DNA of 11,769 nucleotides, taken from the NCBI GenBank assembly GCA_934876235.1, contig CAKXKM010000048.1, positions 1 through 11,769 on the forward strand. The letters are read 5' to 3'. Below are positions 1 to 6,816 of the stretch, piece after piece. The DNA comes from Collinsella sp. AF02-46-1. GTDB taxonomy: Bacteria > Actinomycetota > Coriobacteriia > Coriobacteriales > Coriobacteriaceae. The notes under the pieces are model-generated. The model was not told where the DNA came from. It did no database searches and saw only the letters and a program-made list of their open reading frames with translations. Each line of letters starts with the position of its first letter. Positions within the stretch are counted from its first letter, which is position 1. The translations under genes and the position numbers were made by a program.

Positions 1-111
1 CGCTTGGAGCCCCCGGCGGGCGCTGCGGTATCCGAGGTGGAGCACGTTAAGATTACCTACCAAGATGGCTCGACGAGCGAGATTGCAAAGGCCGATGGCT
101 TGGCGGAGTAA
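1..111 (+). CDS. C-terminal fragment of an unidentified protein
   Basis: An open frame enters from the left edge and ends at TAA (109-111), giving the last 36 residues of a protein whose start lies outside the window. The visible part runs from RLEPPAGAA through VEHVKITYQDGSTSEI to GLAE. Codon use is GC-rich like that of the neighbouring genes. The VKITYQDGSTSEI stretch looks like two short beta strands joined by a turn, but no family can be named from so little. It converges with yaaA; only 23 bases separate the two stop codons and no obvious hairpin terminator lies between them. It could be a chance open frame, but the uninterrupted frame and typical codons make a real gene end more likely. 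Confidence 0.5.
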   Translation, partial: RLEPPAGAAVSEVEHVKITYQDGSTSEIAKADGLAE

Positions 112-134
112 CGGGGTGTTTGGAAACGGCGGGC

Positions 135-944
135 CTATTGTGCCTGCGCGTTCATGAAAACCAGGGTGTTTTTGTCTGAAAGCTCGGGGATGTGCCGATA
201 GCCGATGTTGAATGCGGTAAGTTCGCTTGCATCCTCGAGCTTGTTTTCTGCCATCCACCGCACCATGGAGCCGCGCGCCTTTTTGCTGGCGGTCGACCGT
301 TGGATGGGCTTCCCGTTGCGGATACCCTCGCCAAAGAGGCATGTGACGGCCGTGGCGTCGCCCGCGAGGTGGGGCAGAACGGTTTTGGCATACTCTACGC
401 TGGCGAGGTTGACGATCGTAGCGTTGGAGCCCGCCGGAGCGATGGCCCGCGCGAGCTTGTCGTTCCAAAACGCGTAGAGGTCTCGGGCATCGTCAACGGC
501 GAGCTTCGCGCCCATCTCCAGCCGATACGGTTCGACGGCATGAAAGGGACGAACGCACCCGTAGAGGCCGGAGAGGATCCACAGATGGTCTTGCAGCCAG
601 GCGAGCTGCGCGGAATCCATCACCTCGGGTGCCATACTCTGGTATTGAATTCCGTGATAGGACATGACAGCAGGGGAGAGGTGACGGGCGAGTGCGGGAT
701 TGTCGAGATCGCCGTTTTTCAGGATGGGCCCAAACTCATGCAGGGTGTTGAGGCAAGGCCCCAGCAGTTTGTCACTCACGTTCCATAGCGCCTGCAGACC
801 GCAGCTGCCTTCATTCCGCTCGATATCTAGCAGTGCGCGGTGGAGGCGAGCCGTCTCGTGCACAAAAGGTGGAATGCCCAGGACTTCAAAAGCATCTTGG
901 GCCGCGCGCATCTGCTTGGCGGGCGAAATGATGACCTGCAGCAT
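135..944 (-). CDS. yaaA: YaaA family peroxide stress protein (UPF0246/DUF328)
   Basis: A 269-residue protein, close to the 250-260 usual for the family. The family hallmarks are visible in order: ISPAK at residues 6-10, LSGLYG at 124-129, EPYRLEMG at 138-145, NLAS at 179-182, KKARG at 221-225 and the following MAEN-L--ASELTAFN segment. In Escherichia coli YaaA lowers intracellular free iron and limits oxidative damage under hydrogen peroxide stress, and related proteins bind DNA; no enzyme activity is firmly established. The open frame continues upstream to 1148, but the ATG at 944 is chosen because GAGGAGA sits just before it and the homologous proteins begin at MLxxISPAK. It lies 103 bases downstream of the aminopeptidase stop on the same strand, behind a strong hairpin, so it is either served by read-through or by a promoter I cannot resolve. 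A soluble cytoplasmic protein is expected; no signal peptide or membrane segment is seen. Confidence 0.93.
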   Translation of the reverse strand: MLQVIISPAKQMRAAQDAFEVLGIPPFVHETARLHRALLDIERNEGSCGLQALWNVSDKLLGPCLNTLHEFGPILKNGDLDNPALARHLSPAVMSYHGIQYQSMAPEVMDSAQLAWLQDHLWILSGLYGCVRPFHAVEPYRLEMGAKLAVDDARDLYAFWNDKLARAIAPAGSNATIVNLASVEYAKTVLPHLAGDATAVTCLFGEGIRNGKPIQRSTASKKARGSMVRWMAENKLEDASELTAFNIGYRHIPELSDKNTLVFMNAQAQ

Positions 945-967
945 GGACTCTCCTCTGCCAAAAAGGA

Positions 968-1034
968 AGTTGCGGTGGAATACGGTCTGTTTTGGCTGTT
1001 TATGGGCCAGTTTAGTCCGTATTTCACCGCAACT
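968..1034 (-). terminator. Long hairpin after the aminopeptidase gene, probable terminator
   Basis: Two 21-base arms (968-988 and 1014-1034) pair at 20 of 21 positions if one wobble pair is allowed; the single mismatch is near the loop. The loop (989-1013) can itself form a four-base-pair stem (TGGC/GCCA). Read on the - strand the hairpin begins 14 bases after the aminopeptidase stop and is followed by TTCCTTTTT, which fits an intrinsic terminator. The stem is longer than a terminator needs and is AT-richer than its surroundings, so a palindromic repeat element is an alternative. Confidence 0.6.
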
Positions 1035-1047
1035 GATGAAGGGTTGG

Positions 1048-2445
1048 TTAGGCGCGCTCGATGAAGGCCTTGTAGCCGCGATAGGCCTCGTAGATGTCGG
1101 CCTTGTTGGCGACCTCCCACAGGGCGTGCATGGACAGGACGGCAACACCGGAGTCGATGACGTTCATGCCGTACTTGGCCATGATGTAGGCGATGGTGCC
1201 ACCGCCGCCCGCGTTGACGCGGCCGAGCTCACAGGTCTGGAAGTCCACGCCGGCCTCGTCCATGATGTCGCGGATGAGGGCCACATACTCGGCGTCGGCG
1301 TCGTTAGAGCCGCCCTTGCCGCGGCTGCCCGTGTACTTGTTAAAGCACAGGCCGCGACCCATAAAGGCTGCGTTCTTGGTTTCGAACTTGCCGGCGTAGC
1401 CCGGGTCGAAGCCGGCGGACACGTCAGAGGAGAGCATACGGCTGTGGGCGAGTGCGCGGCGCAGGGCCAGCGGGCTGCTCTCGCCGGCGAGCGTCATGAT
1501 CTCGGCGACGGTGTTCTCGAAGAAACGGCTCGTCATGCCGGTGGCGCCCACGGAGCCAATCTCCTCCTTGTCAACGATGAGCGTGATGCTCGTGCGCTCG
1601 ACATCTGCAACATTGATCTGGGCGAGCATAGAGGGGTAGGCGCAGACGCGGTCGTCGTGGCCATAGCCCAAAATCATAGAGCGGTCGAGGCCCATGTCGC
1701 GGGCGGGGCCGGCGGGCACGACCTCGATCTCGGCGGAGAGGAAGTCCTCCTCCTCGACGTCGTACTGCTCCTTGAGGATGTCCAGGAACATCTGCTTGAC
1801 GGGCTCTTTGGGGGCGTCCTTGTCGTTCTCATCGAACTTGACGGGGCGGCCGCCCACGATCACGTCGAGGATCTCGGCGTCGACGGCGTCCTTGGCCGGC
1901 TTGGACATCTGCTCGCTCGAGAGGTGGATCAGCAGGTCGGAGATGGTAAAGACCGGGTCGTCAGCCTTGTCGCCGATGTTGATGTCGACGGTGGTGCCGT
2001 CCTTTTTGCAGATGACGCCCACAAGCGCGAGCGGGGAGGCCACCCAGTGGTAGCTCTTGACGCCGCCGTAGTAGTGCGTGTCGAGGTAGGCCATGTCGCC
2101 GGCCTCGAAGGCGGGATTTTGCTTGAGGTCCAGGCGAGGCGAGTCCACGTGGGCGCCCAGGATGTTAAAGCCCTGCTCGAGCGGGGCGGTTCCAAGGTTG
2201 ACGAGCATAAGGTCCTTGCCGTGGTTGGCGGCGTACACCTTGTCGCCTGCCTTGAGCTCGCGGCCTTCGGCGATCACGGTCTCCAGGTCGACGTAGCCCG
2301 CCTCCTCGGCCATCTTGATGCCGGCCTTGACGCACAGGCGCTCGGTCTTGTTCTCACTCAAAAACTGCTTATAGCCGCGGCAAAGCTCCTCGAGCTCCTC
2401 GATCTGCTGTGGCGTGTACTTTTTCCATGCGCAGGGACGCTCCAT
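1048..2445 (-). CDS. M18 family zinc aminopeptidase
   Basis: A 465-residue cytoplasmic metallopeptidase that removes N-terminal residues from peptides, part of intracellular peptide turnover. The M18 metal site is complete: H99 and D101 in AHVDSPRLDLK, the bridging Asp in GHDDRVCAY (264/265), catalytic and ligand Glu in DKEEIGS (294/295), D341 in SSDVSAGFDP and H440 in SMHA, followed by the conserved C-terminal segment W-VANKADIYEAY. The length fits the bacterial aminopeptidase-I branch (about 450-470) better than the shorter aspartyl aminopeptidases (about 430). The frame is open far upstream into polA; the ATG at 2445 is chosen because AAAGGAG precedes it with eight bases of spacing. A MAHGTL start 17 codons further up has no comparable ribosome site. 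It is divergent from polA, with 166 bases shared between the two starts. Substrate preference cannot be read from the sequence. Confidence 0.95.
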   Translation of the reverse strand: MERPCAWKKYTPQQIEELEELCRGYKQFLSENKTERLCVKAGIKMAEEAGYVDLETVIAEGRELKAGDKVYAANHGKDLMLVNLGTAPLEQGFNILGAHVDSPRLDLKQNPAFEAGDMAYLDTHYYGGVKSYHWVASPLALVGVICKKDGTTVDINIGDKADDPVFTISDLLIHLSSEQMSKPAKDAVDAEILDVIVGGRPVKFDENDKDAPKEPVKQMFLDILKEQYDVEEEDFLSAEIEVVPAGPARDMGLDRSMILGYGHDDRVCAYPSMLAQINVADVERTSITLIVDKEEIGSVGATGMTSRFFENTVAEIMTLAGESSPLALRRALAHSRMLSSDVSAGFDPGYAGKFETKNAAFMGRGLCFNKYTGSRGKGGSNDADAEYVALIRDIMDEAGVDFQTCELGRVNAGGGGTIAYIMAKYGMNVIDSGVAVLSMHALWEVANKADIYEAYRGYKAFIERA

Positions 2446-2611
2446 GACGCAGGCTCCTTTCGGATCGATCGTGCTGGTTAATGTACCGTGAGCCATCGTA
2501 TCACGCGCGGGCGCGCGGTGGCGGAGGAGCTTGATGTGCGGTGGCCGCGAGGCGGGGAGCGTGTAAACTGGTGGGAGCAAATCGTGCCCAGCCCAAAGCG
2601 AGGTATTCAAT
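2446..2611. promoter_or_regulatory. Divergent promoter region, aminopeptidase / polA
   Basis: This 166-base gap separates two divergent start codons and must hold both promoters unless one is supplied from within a gene. On the + strand TAAACT (2564-2569), preceded by GTG, is a plausible -10 element 42 bases before the polA start, but no convincing -35 hexamer lies upstream of it. On the - strand TACATT (complement of 2480-2485) or TACGAT (complement of 2493-2498) are possible -10 elements for the aminopeptidase, again without a good -35. The centre (2502-2530) is very GC-rich. Confidence 0.35.
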
Positions 2612-5362
2612 ATGTCTGACAAGCGCCGCACCTTTGCCGTTATCGACGGCAACTCGCTCATGCACCGCGCCTTCCACGCCGTGCCGCCCACCATGAACGC
2701 GCCGGACGGTCGCCCCACCAACGCGATCTTTGGCTTTTTAAACATGTTTCTCAAGATGATCGACGCCTTTAACCCCGACGGTGTGGTCGTGGCGTTTGAT
2801 AAGGGCAAGCCGCGCGTGCGCATGGAGATGCTGCCGCAGTATAAGGCGCAGCGCCCGCCCATGGACCCCGACCTGCACGCGCAGTTCCCCATGATTAAGG
2901 AGCTGCTCGCTGCGCTCAATGTGCCGATTTTGCAGTCCGAGGGCTGGGAAGGTGACGATATCCTGGGCACCATGGCGCGCCTGGGCGAGGAAGCCGGCTG
3001 CGACATGCTGCTGGTGACCGGCGACCGCGACATGTATCAGCTCGTGACCGAGCACGTCAACGTGGTCTCGACCCGCAAAGGCCTGTCCGACGTGGCGATT
3101 ATGACGCCCGAGAGCGTGGACGACCTGTATCACGGCATTACACCGGCGCTCGTGCCCGATTTTTACGGCCTGAAGGGCGATACTTCCGACAACATTCCCG
3201 GCGTGCCGGGCATCGGCCCCAAAAAGGCGAGCGCGCTCATCGCGCAGTACGGCAGCTTGGACGAGGTCATCGCACATGCCGACGAGGTCAAGGGCAAGAT
3301 GGGCGAGAACCTGCGCGCGCATATCGACGACGCGCTGCTGAGCCGCAAGGTCGCAACCATTCGTACCGATGCGCCTGTCGAGCTCGACTTTGATGCGACG
3401 TCCTTCCCGGCGTTTTCTGCCGACGAGGTGTCCGCTACGCTGGGCACGCTCGGCATTACGGCCATGCAGAACCGTTTTTTGGCGCTGATTGGCGGCGAGG
3501 GCGGGGCTGCGGCCGCTGCCAGCACGTTCGAGATGCCTGCTGTTTTGCGTGCCGCCGCCGGCGATGCCGAGGCGCTTGCTGCTGCCGCCGCCGAGGTCGC
3601 TCGCGCGATTGATGCGGGCGAGTGGATTGCCGCTGTGGTGGACGATGACAAGGAGGAAGGCGCACTTTTTGGCCTGACGCGCACGCTGTGGCTGGCGACG
3701 TCCAAGGGGTTGCTTGCGCTCGAGGAGGGCGACGGCGGTGCGTCTGCCGTGGTCGATGGCTTCAACGTTGCCCACGGCGTGGTCGCCGGCGTGCTCGCGC
3801 GCCTGTTTATGGAGGGCCGCGTGGCGAGCCCGGACATGAAGGCGCTGCTGCACGAGCTTTCGCCCATCGATTCCTCTGAGCCCGAGCTCATGGATCCGCT
3901 GGCCGTCGATTCCACGCGCATCTTCGATACTGTGGTCGCCGCCTATCTGTTGGATTCCGACCGCTCCGAGTTTGATGAGGCGTATCTGGCCGATACCTAT
4001 CTGCAGATGACGCTGCCTGCGGCGCGCGGCGCGGAGGGTGCTGGCGAGGACGCTCCTGCCCCTGCTGCCCGCACTGCGGCCCTGACGCTGGCGCTCGTGG
4101 CGCCGCTGCGCGACCGCATGGCCCGCGAGAACGCCGCCAACGTGTTCGATGGCATCGAGATGCCGCTCGTGCCGGTGCTTGCCAAGATGGAGCGCGCGGG
4201 CATGCTCGTGGACCCCGACCGCCTGCATAGTCTGTCCGAGGGTCTGGCGACCCAGATTGCCGAGGTCGAGCGGAGCATTCGCGATCTGGCCGGCGACGAG
4301 ACCTTTAACATCGGCAGTCCCATGCAGCTCTCGCACGTGCTCTTTGACGTGATGGGCCTTCCGACCAAGGGCCTCAAAAAGACCAAGCGCGGCTATTATT
4401 CGACCAACGCCAAGGTGCTGAGCGACCTTGCCCGTGACCACGAAATCGTGCGTCTGATCTTGGACTGGCGTGAGAAGTCCAAGATCAAGTCCACCTATCT
4501 GGACACGCTGGGCCCGTTGCGTCGTGGTGACGGTCGCGTGCACACCACGTACAACCAGACCATCACGGCGACGGGTCGTCTGTCCTCGAGTGACCCGAAC
4601 CTTCAGAACATCCCGACGCGCTCGGAGCTGGGCCGTACTGTCAAGACGGCGTTTTCGGCAGGCGAGGGAAGCGTCTTTTTGGCGGTGGACTACTCGCAGA
4701 TCGAGCTGCGTCTGCTGGCGCATCTCTCGGGTGACGAGCATCTGGTGCGCGCCTTTAACGAGGGCGAGGACTTCCATGCCGAGACGGCCGCGCGCGTGTT
4801 TGGCGTGCCGGTGTCCGAGGTGACGCCCGACCTGCGCAGCCGCGCCAAGGCCGTGAACTTTGGCATCGTGTACGGTCAGCAGGCCTATGGTCTGTCGCAG
4901 TCGCTGCACATCTCGATGGCCGAGGCGCGCGATATGATCGATCGTTACTACGAGGCCTACCCGGGCGTGCGCACGTTCCTCGACAATGTGGTGGCGCGAG
5001 CCAAGCAGACGGGCTATGCCGAGACCATGTATGGCCGCAGACGCCATATTCCCGAGCTCAAGGCCAAAAACCCACAGCTCCGCGGCTTTGGTGAGCGCAC
5101 GGCCATGAACCACCCCATGCAGGGCACCGCCGCCGACATCATCAAGATCGCCATGGCCCGCGTAAGCCGCCGCCTGGAAGAAGAGGGTTTTGCCGCCCAC
5201 ATGATCTTGCAGGTACACGACGAACTGGACTTTGAGTGCCCCGTCAACGAAGTCGAGCGCCTAACCACCATGGTCCGCGACGCCATGGAACACGTCGTAG
5301 ACCTCCGCGTACCGTTGATCGCCGAAGCCAGCACCGGCATAACCTGGGCCGACGCCAAGTAA
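2612..5362 (+). CDS. polA: DNA polymerase I with degenerate 3'-5' exonuclease domain
   Basis: A 916-residue DNA polymerase I, the enzyme that removes RNA primers, fills Okazaki-fragment gaps and completes excision repair. The N-terminal 5' nuclease (about 1-290) keeps its acidic metal ligands: D12, D63, D115/D116, D138/D140 and D190/D193 in GLKGDTSDNIPGVPGIGPKKA-type helix-hairpin-helix context. The polymerase domain (about 510-916) has motif A VDYSQIELR with D693, motif B with R742, K746, F750 and Y754, and motif C QVHDE with D870/E871. The middle domain (about 305-500) retains the size and the FDTVVAAYLL landmark (438-447) of a proofreading exonuclease, but the DxE, central D and YxxxD motifs are gone, as in many Gram-positive and actinobacterial enzymes, so proofreading is predicted absent. 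F750 at the position of E. coli F762 predicts discrimination against dideoxynucleotides. GAGGT seven bases upstream supports the ATG. Alanine-rich linkers lie near 296-335 and 470-495. Confidence 0.98.
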   Translation: MSDKRRTFAVIDGNSLMHRAFHAVPPTMNAPDGRPTNAIFGFLNMFLKMIDAFNPDGVVVAFDKGKPRVRMEMLPQYKAQRPPMDPDLHAQFPMIKELLAALNVPILQSEGWEGDDILGTMARLGEEAGCDMLLVTGDRDMYQLVTEHVNVVSTRKGLSDVAIMTPESVDDLYHGITPALVPDFYGLKGDTSDNIPGVPGIGPKKASALIAQYGSLDEVIAHADEVKGKMGENLRAHIDDALLSRKVATIRTDAPVELDFDATSFPAFSADEVSATLGTLGITAMQNRFLALIGGEGGAAAAASTFEMPAVLRAAAGDAEALAAAAAEVARAIDAGEWIAAVVDDDKEEGALFGLTRTLWLATSKGLLALEEGDGGASAVVDGFNVAHGVVAGVLARLFMEGRVASPDMKALLHELSPIDSSEPELMDPLAVDSTRIFDTVVAAYLLDSDRSEFDEAYLADTYLQMTLPAARGAEGAGEDAPAPAARTAALTLALVAPLRDRMARENAANVFDGIEMPLVPVLAKMERAGMLVDPDRLHSLSEGLATQIAEVERSIRDLAGDETFNIGSPMQLSHVLFDVMGLPTKGLKKTKRGYYSTNAKVLSDLARDHEIVRLILDWREKSKIKSTYLDTLGPLRRGDGRVHTTYNQTITATGRLSSSDPNLQNIPTRSELGRTVKTAFSAGEGSVFLAVDYSQIELRLLAHLSGDEHLVRAFNEGEDFHAETAARVFGVPVSEVTPDLRSRAKAVNFGIVYGQQAYGLSQSLHISMAEARDMIDRYYEAYPGVRTFLDNVVARAKQTGYAETMYGRRRHIPELKAKNPQLRGFGERTAMNHPMQGTAADIIKIAMARVSRRLEEEGFAAHMILQVHDELDFECPVNEVERLTTMVRDAMEHVVDLRVPLIAEASTGITWADAK

Positions 5363-5395
5363 GGGTACACCCACAACTCCAAAGTAACCAAAACA

Positions 5396-5429
5396 GAAGG
5401 GAGCTCCTCATCAACAAGGAGCCCCCTTC
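5396..5429 (+). terminator. Terminator downstream of polA
   Basis: Arms GAAGGGAGCTCCT (5396-5408) and AGGAGCCCCCTTC (5417-5429) form a 13-position stem with one A-C mismatch around an eight-base loop, 33 bases after the polA stop. The following sequence, ATTCAATTAAATT, is AT-rich but lacks a clean T run, so termination may be moderate. Confidence 0.65.
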
Positions 5430-5498
5430 ATTCAATTAAATTCAGCCAAAGTATCTAGACACTCAAGACGCCATCTTGGCGGCAGGAAAGTAAACCTA

Positions 5499-5628
5499 GG
5501 ACCTGGCCGGGCGGCGCGGATTAGTTTTTCGTAGATTCCGCACGAGCCGGAAAGCACCAAATGTGCTTTCCGAGCGAGCCCAGGACCTGACCGAACGAAA
5601 AACTTACCCGACTCGCCCGGCCAGGTCC
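5499..5628. repeat. 130-bp nested inverted-repeat element
   Basis: The element is bounded by a perfect 15-bp inverted repeat, GGACCTGGCCGGGCG (5499-5513) and its complement (5614-5628). Inside are two further nested pairs: AGTTTTTCGT (5523-5532) with its complement (5595-5604), and a central perfect nine-pair hairpin GGAAAGCAC / GTGCTTTCC (5549-5557, 5563-5571) with a CAAAT loop. A third, direct copy of AGGACCTG occurs at 5582-5589. The whole could fold into one long interrupted stem in RNA or extrude in DNA. It begins 11 bases beyond the stop of the HAD gene on the - strand, so it may serve as that gene's terminator. It contains no open frame of note. A miniature inverted-repeat element or a dispersed intergenic palindrome is an alternative; no clear target-site duplication is visible. 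Confidence 0.7.
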
Positions 5629-5639
5629 GACGAGCAACG

Positions 5640-6467
5640 TTAACGTGCCGCCAGGATAGCGTCGATGAGCGTCAGTACGCCCCCGTCGTTGTTGCTCGGA
5701 ATGCGCCATTTAGCATGTGCGTTCATATGCTCCTCGGCGTTGTCCACGATAAAGCTGTGACCGACGCGCTCAAGCATGGGGATGTCGTTGTAGGTATCGC
5801 CCACGGCTGCGGCGTCTGCAATATCGATGCCGAGCTGCTCGCACAGATGCGCCACGCCCGAGCCCTTGTCGACGCCCAGGTTCATAAAGTCGATCCACTC
5901 GCGGCCCGCATTGGTAACGTAGAGCTGGTCCGAGAACGCGGGGTTATAGTCCTCGCGAAATGCGGGCTCGGCATCGTAGGCGGGGAAGAAGATCGAGATC
6001 TTGTTGGACTCGACGTCAAGGCCCTCAAAGGTATCGACGTAGTTGATCGTGTTGTAGTAGACGCTGATCTCGTCGTGGTACTGATGGTCGCGGGCGAGCA
6101 CATAGAACTCGTCGTAGCAGCACAGGACGGGAACGGCGCGCGGGTCCTCCGAGGCACGAGTAAGCACCTGCTGATACAGCGCCACATCGATGTTGCTCTT
6201 ATAGATATAGCTGCCGCGATAGATCACGCACGCTCCGTTGTCGGGACAAAAGGCGAGGCGGTTCTTAATGCCCTCGAACATTTCCTCGAGCTTGGGGGCA
6301 GGCCGTCCGCTGGCGGGGCAGAATACGATGCCTGCGTCGGCGAGCTTGTCCAGGCGCTCGTCAAGACCCTGCGGCAACACGCGCTCGTCGGTCAGCAGCG
6401 TCTTGTCCATGTCGACGGCGAGAATCTTAATGTTTCCGATATGGGTGTCCGATTCGTAAGTTTGCAT
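5640..6467 (-). CDS. Cof-type HAD superfamily phosphatase (IIB cap)
   Basis: A 275-residue cytoplasmic hydrolase of the haloacid dehalogenase superfamily, most like the Cof/YbiV sugar-phosphate phosphatases (about 260-290 residues). The four HAD motifs are present: D19-M-D21-K-T23 (nucleophile and acid/base Asp), S53 in ASGRP, K201 in GVDKGSGV, and G223-D224 with D228 in GDTYNDIPML. Residues about 85-195 form the C2-type cap inserted between motifs II and III. The likely substrates are small phosphorylated metabolites such as sugar phosphates, but the exact one cannot be inferred. AAAGG nine bases upstream supports the ATG at 6467. The gene is divergent from argG and is probably transcribed alone; the inverted-repeat element just past its stop may end its transcript. 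Confidence 0.93.
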   Translation of the reverse strand: MQTYESDTHIGNIKILAVDMDKTLLTDERVLPQGLDERLDKLADAGIVFCPASGRPAPKLEEMFEGIKNRLAFCPDNGACVIYRGSYIYKSNIDVALYQQVLTRASEDPRAVPVLCCYDEFYVLARDHQYHDEISVYYNTINYVDTFEGLDVESNKISIFFPAYDAEPAFREDYNPAFSDQLYVTNAGREWIDFMNLGVDKGSGVAHLCEQLGIDIADAAAVGDTYNDIPMLERVGHSFIVDNAEEHMNAHAKWRIPSNNDGGVLTLIDAILAAR

Positions 6468-6502
6468 AAAAGCGCGCCTTTCGTTTCGAAATTGTTTCAG
6501 AC

Positions 6503-6508
6503 GTTATA
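6503..6508 (-). promoter_or_regulatory. Possible -10 element for the HAD phosphatase gene
   Basis: Read on the - strand, TATAAC matches the -10 consensus at five of six positions and lies 35 bases before the start codon at 6467. The -35 hexamer is not recognisable at normal spacing; a TG two bases upstream of the hexamer could partly compensate. The assignment rests on position and the -10 match only. Confidence 0.4.
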
Positions 6509-6577
6509 ACCATCAACCAGTAACTGAGCGTATTGTCGCAGGAACGGAGCGTATTTGCACCACGCTTCACAAACTAA

Positions 6578-6592
6578 TGAAAAAACTTTTCA
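6578..6592. promoter_or_regulatory. Palindromic operator candidate upstream of argG
   Basis: TGAAAA-AAC-TTTTCA is a perfect six-base inverted repeat with a three-base centre, located just upstream of the best promoter candidate for argG. Its TGAA...TTCA ends recall the arginine-repressor box, TGAAT-WWWW-ATTCA, but it is one base longer and lacks the T and A at the inner half-site ends. It may be an ArgR site, another operator, or the small AT-rich hairpin of an unrelated element. Confidence 0.3.
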
Positions 6593-6610
6593 GTAATTTG
6601 AATTTGCCGC

Positions 6611-6638
6611 TTGTACAGCAGGCACTTTAGCGTAATAT
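6611..6638 (+). promoter_or_regulatory. argG: Possible promoter of the argG leader transcript
   Basis: TTGTAC (6611-6616) and TAATAT (6633-6638) are separated by 16 bases and lie about 100 bases upstream of the arginine-rich leader ORF. Both hexamers are imperfect (three and four matches to consensus). This is the best-spaced pair in the region; the position, rather than the match, makes it credible. Confidence 0.3.
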
Positions 6639-6650
6639 AGAGACCATCGA

Positions 6651-6697
6651 AAACGGAGACGGCAAAAGAGCCGCTTACCGAGGAAAAGGTACCGTTT
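6651..6697 (+). other. Structured 5' untranslated segment before the leader ORF
   Basis: AAACGG (6651-6656) is complementary to CCGTTT (6692-6697), enclosing a small hairpin CGGC-AAAAGA-GCCG (6660-6673) and a TACC/GGTA pair (6676-6679, 6688-6691). The outer stem competes with a CGG/CCG extension of the inner hairpin, so alternative folds are possible. It does not match a riboswitch class I can recognise. The fold is proposed by eye only. Confidence 0.3.
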
Positions 6698-6741
6698 ACG
6701 ATATTAGAATTGCGCCCGGCGATAGGTGAAAGGAGAGGCAG

Positions 6742-6816
6742 ATGCAGTTCGTAAAGATCATCACTACTGCAGACAATGCCATCCGACGCCAGCGCGCAAT
6801 TTCCCGACGACGATAA
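6742..6816 (+). CDS. Arginine-rich leader peptide of argG (putative attenuator)
   Basis: A 24-codon ORF that begins MQFVKIITT and ends IRRQRAISRRR-stop. AAAGGAG with six bases to the ATG is among the best ribosome sites in the window, which argues that it is translated. Six of the last ten codons encode arginine and the last three are consecutive CGA. Four of the six arginine codons are CGA, whereas argG has none among 12 and ndk none among 9, so stalling at scarce or poorly decoded tRNA-Arg is plausible. It lies 205 bases upstream of argG, an arginine-biosynthesis gene, and its stop codon is inside the first of a series of overlapping hairpins. By analogy with amino-acid attenuators such as those of trp, his and ilv operons, ribosome position on the arginine codons is inferred to decide which hairpin forms. 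It is too short to have an enzymatic role. I cannot exclude a chance ORF, but the ribosome site, codon bias and context agree. Confidence 0.7.
   Translation: MQFVKIITTADNAIRRQRAISRRR

Noticed and set aside
700..2481. A 593-codon + strand open frame opposite yaaA and the aminopeptidase
   Set aside because: A shadow of two clearly identified - strand genes; its translation is a low-complexity Val/Gly/Asp-rich string.
2446..3033. An N-terminal extension of the aminopeptidase into polA
   Set aside because: The extension is antisense to polA, while the ATG at 2445 has a strong AAAGGAG site and yields the usual family length.
2738..5218. An 826-codon - strand open frame opposite polA
   Set aside because: A shadow of polA: high-GC codon bias keeps the opposite frame open; the translation is His/Arg/Gly-rich with no family motifs.
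6676..6697. GGTACCG in the argG leader, reminiscent of a T-box core
   Set aside because: The surrounding AGGGTGG-ACCGCG consensus and the specifier stem are absent; the base before GG is A rather than T. The match is too short to call a T-box.
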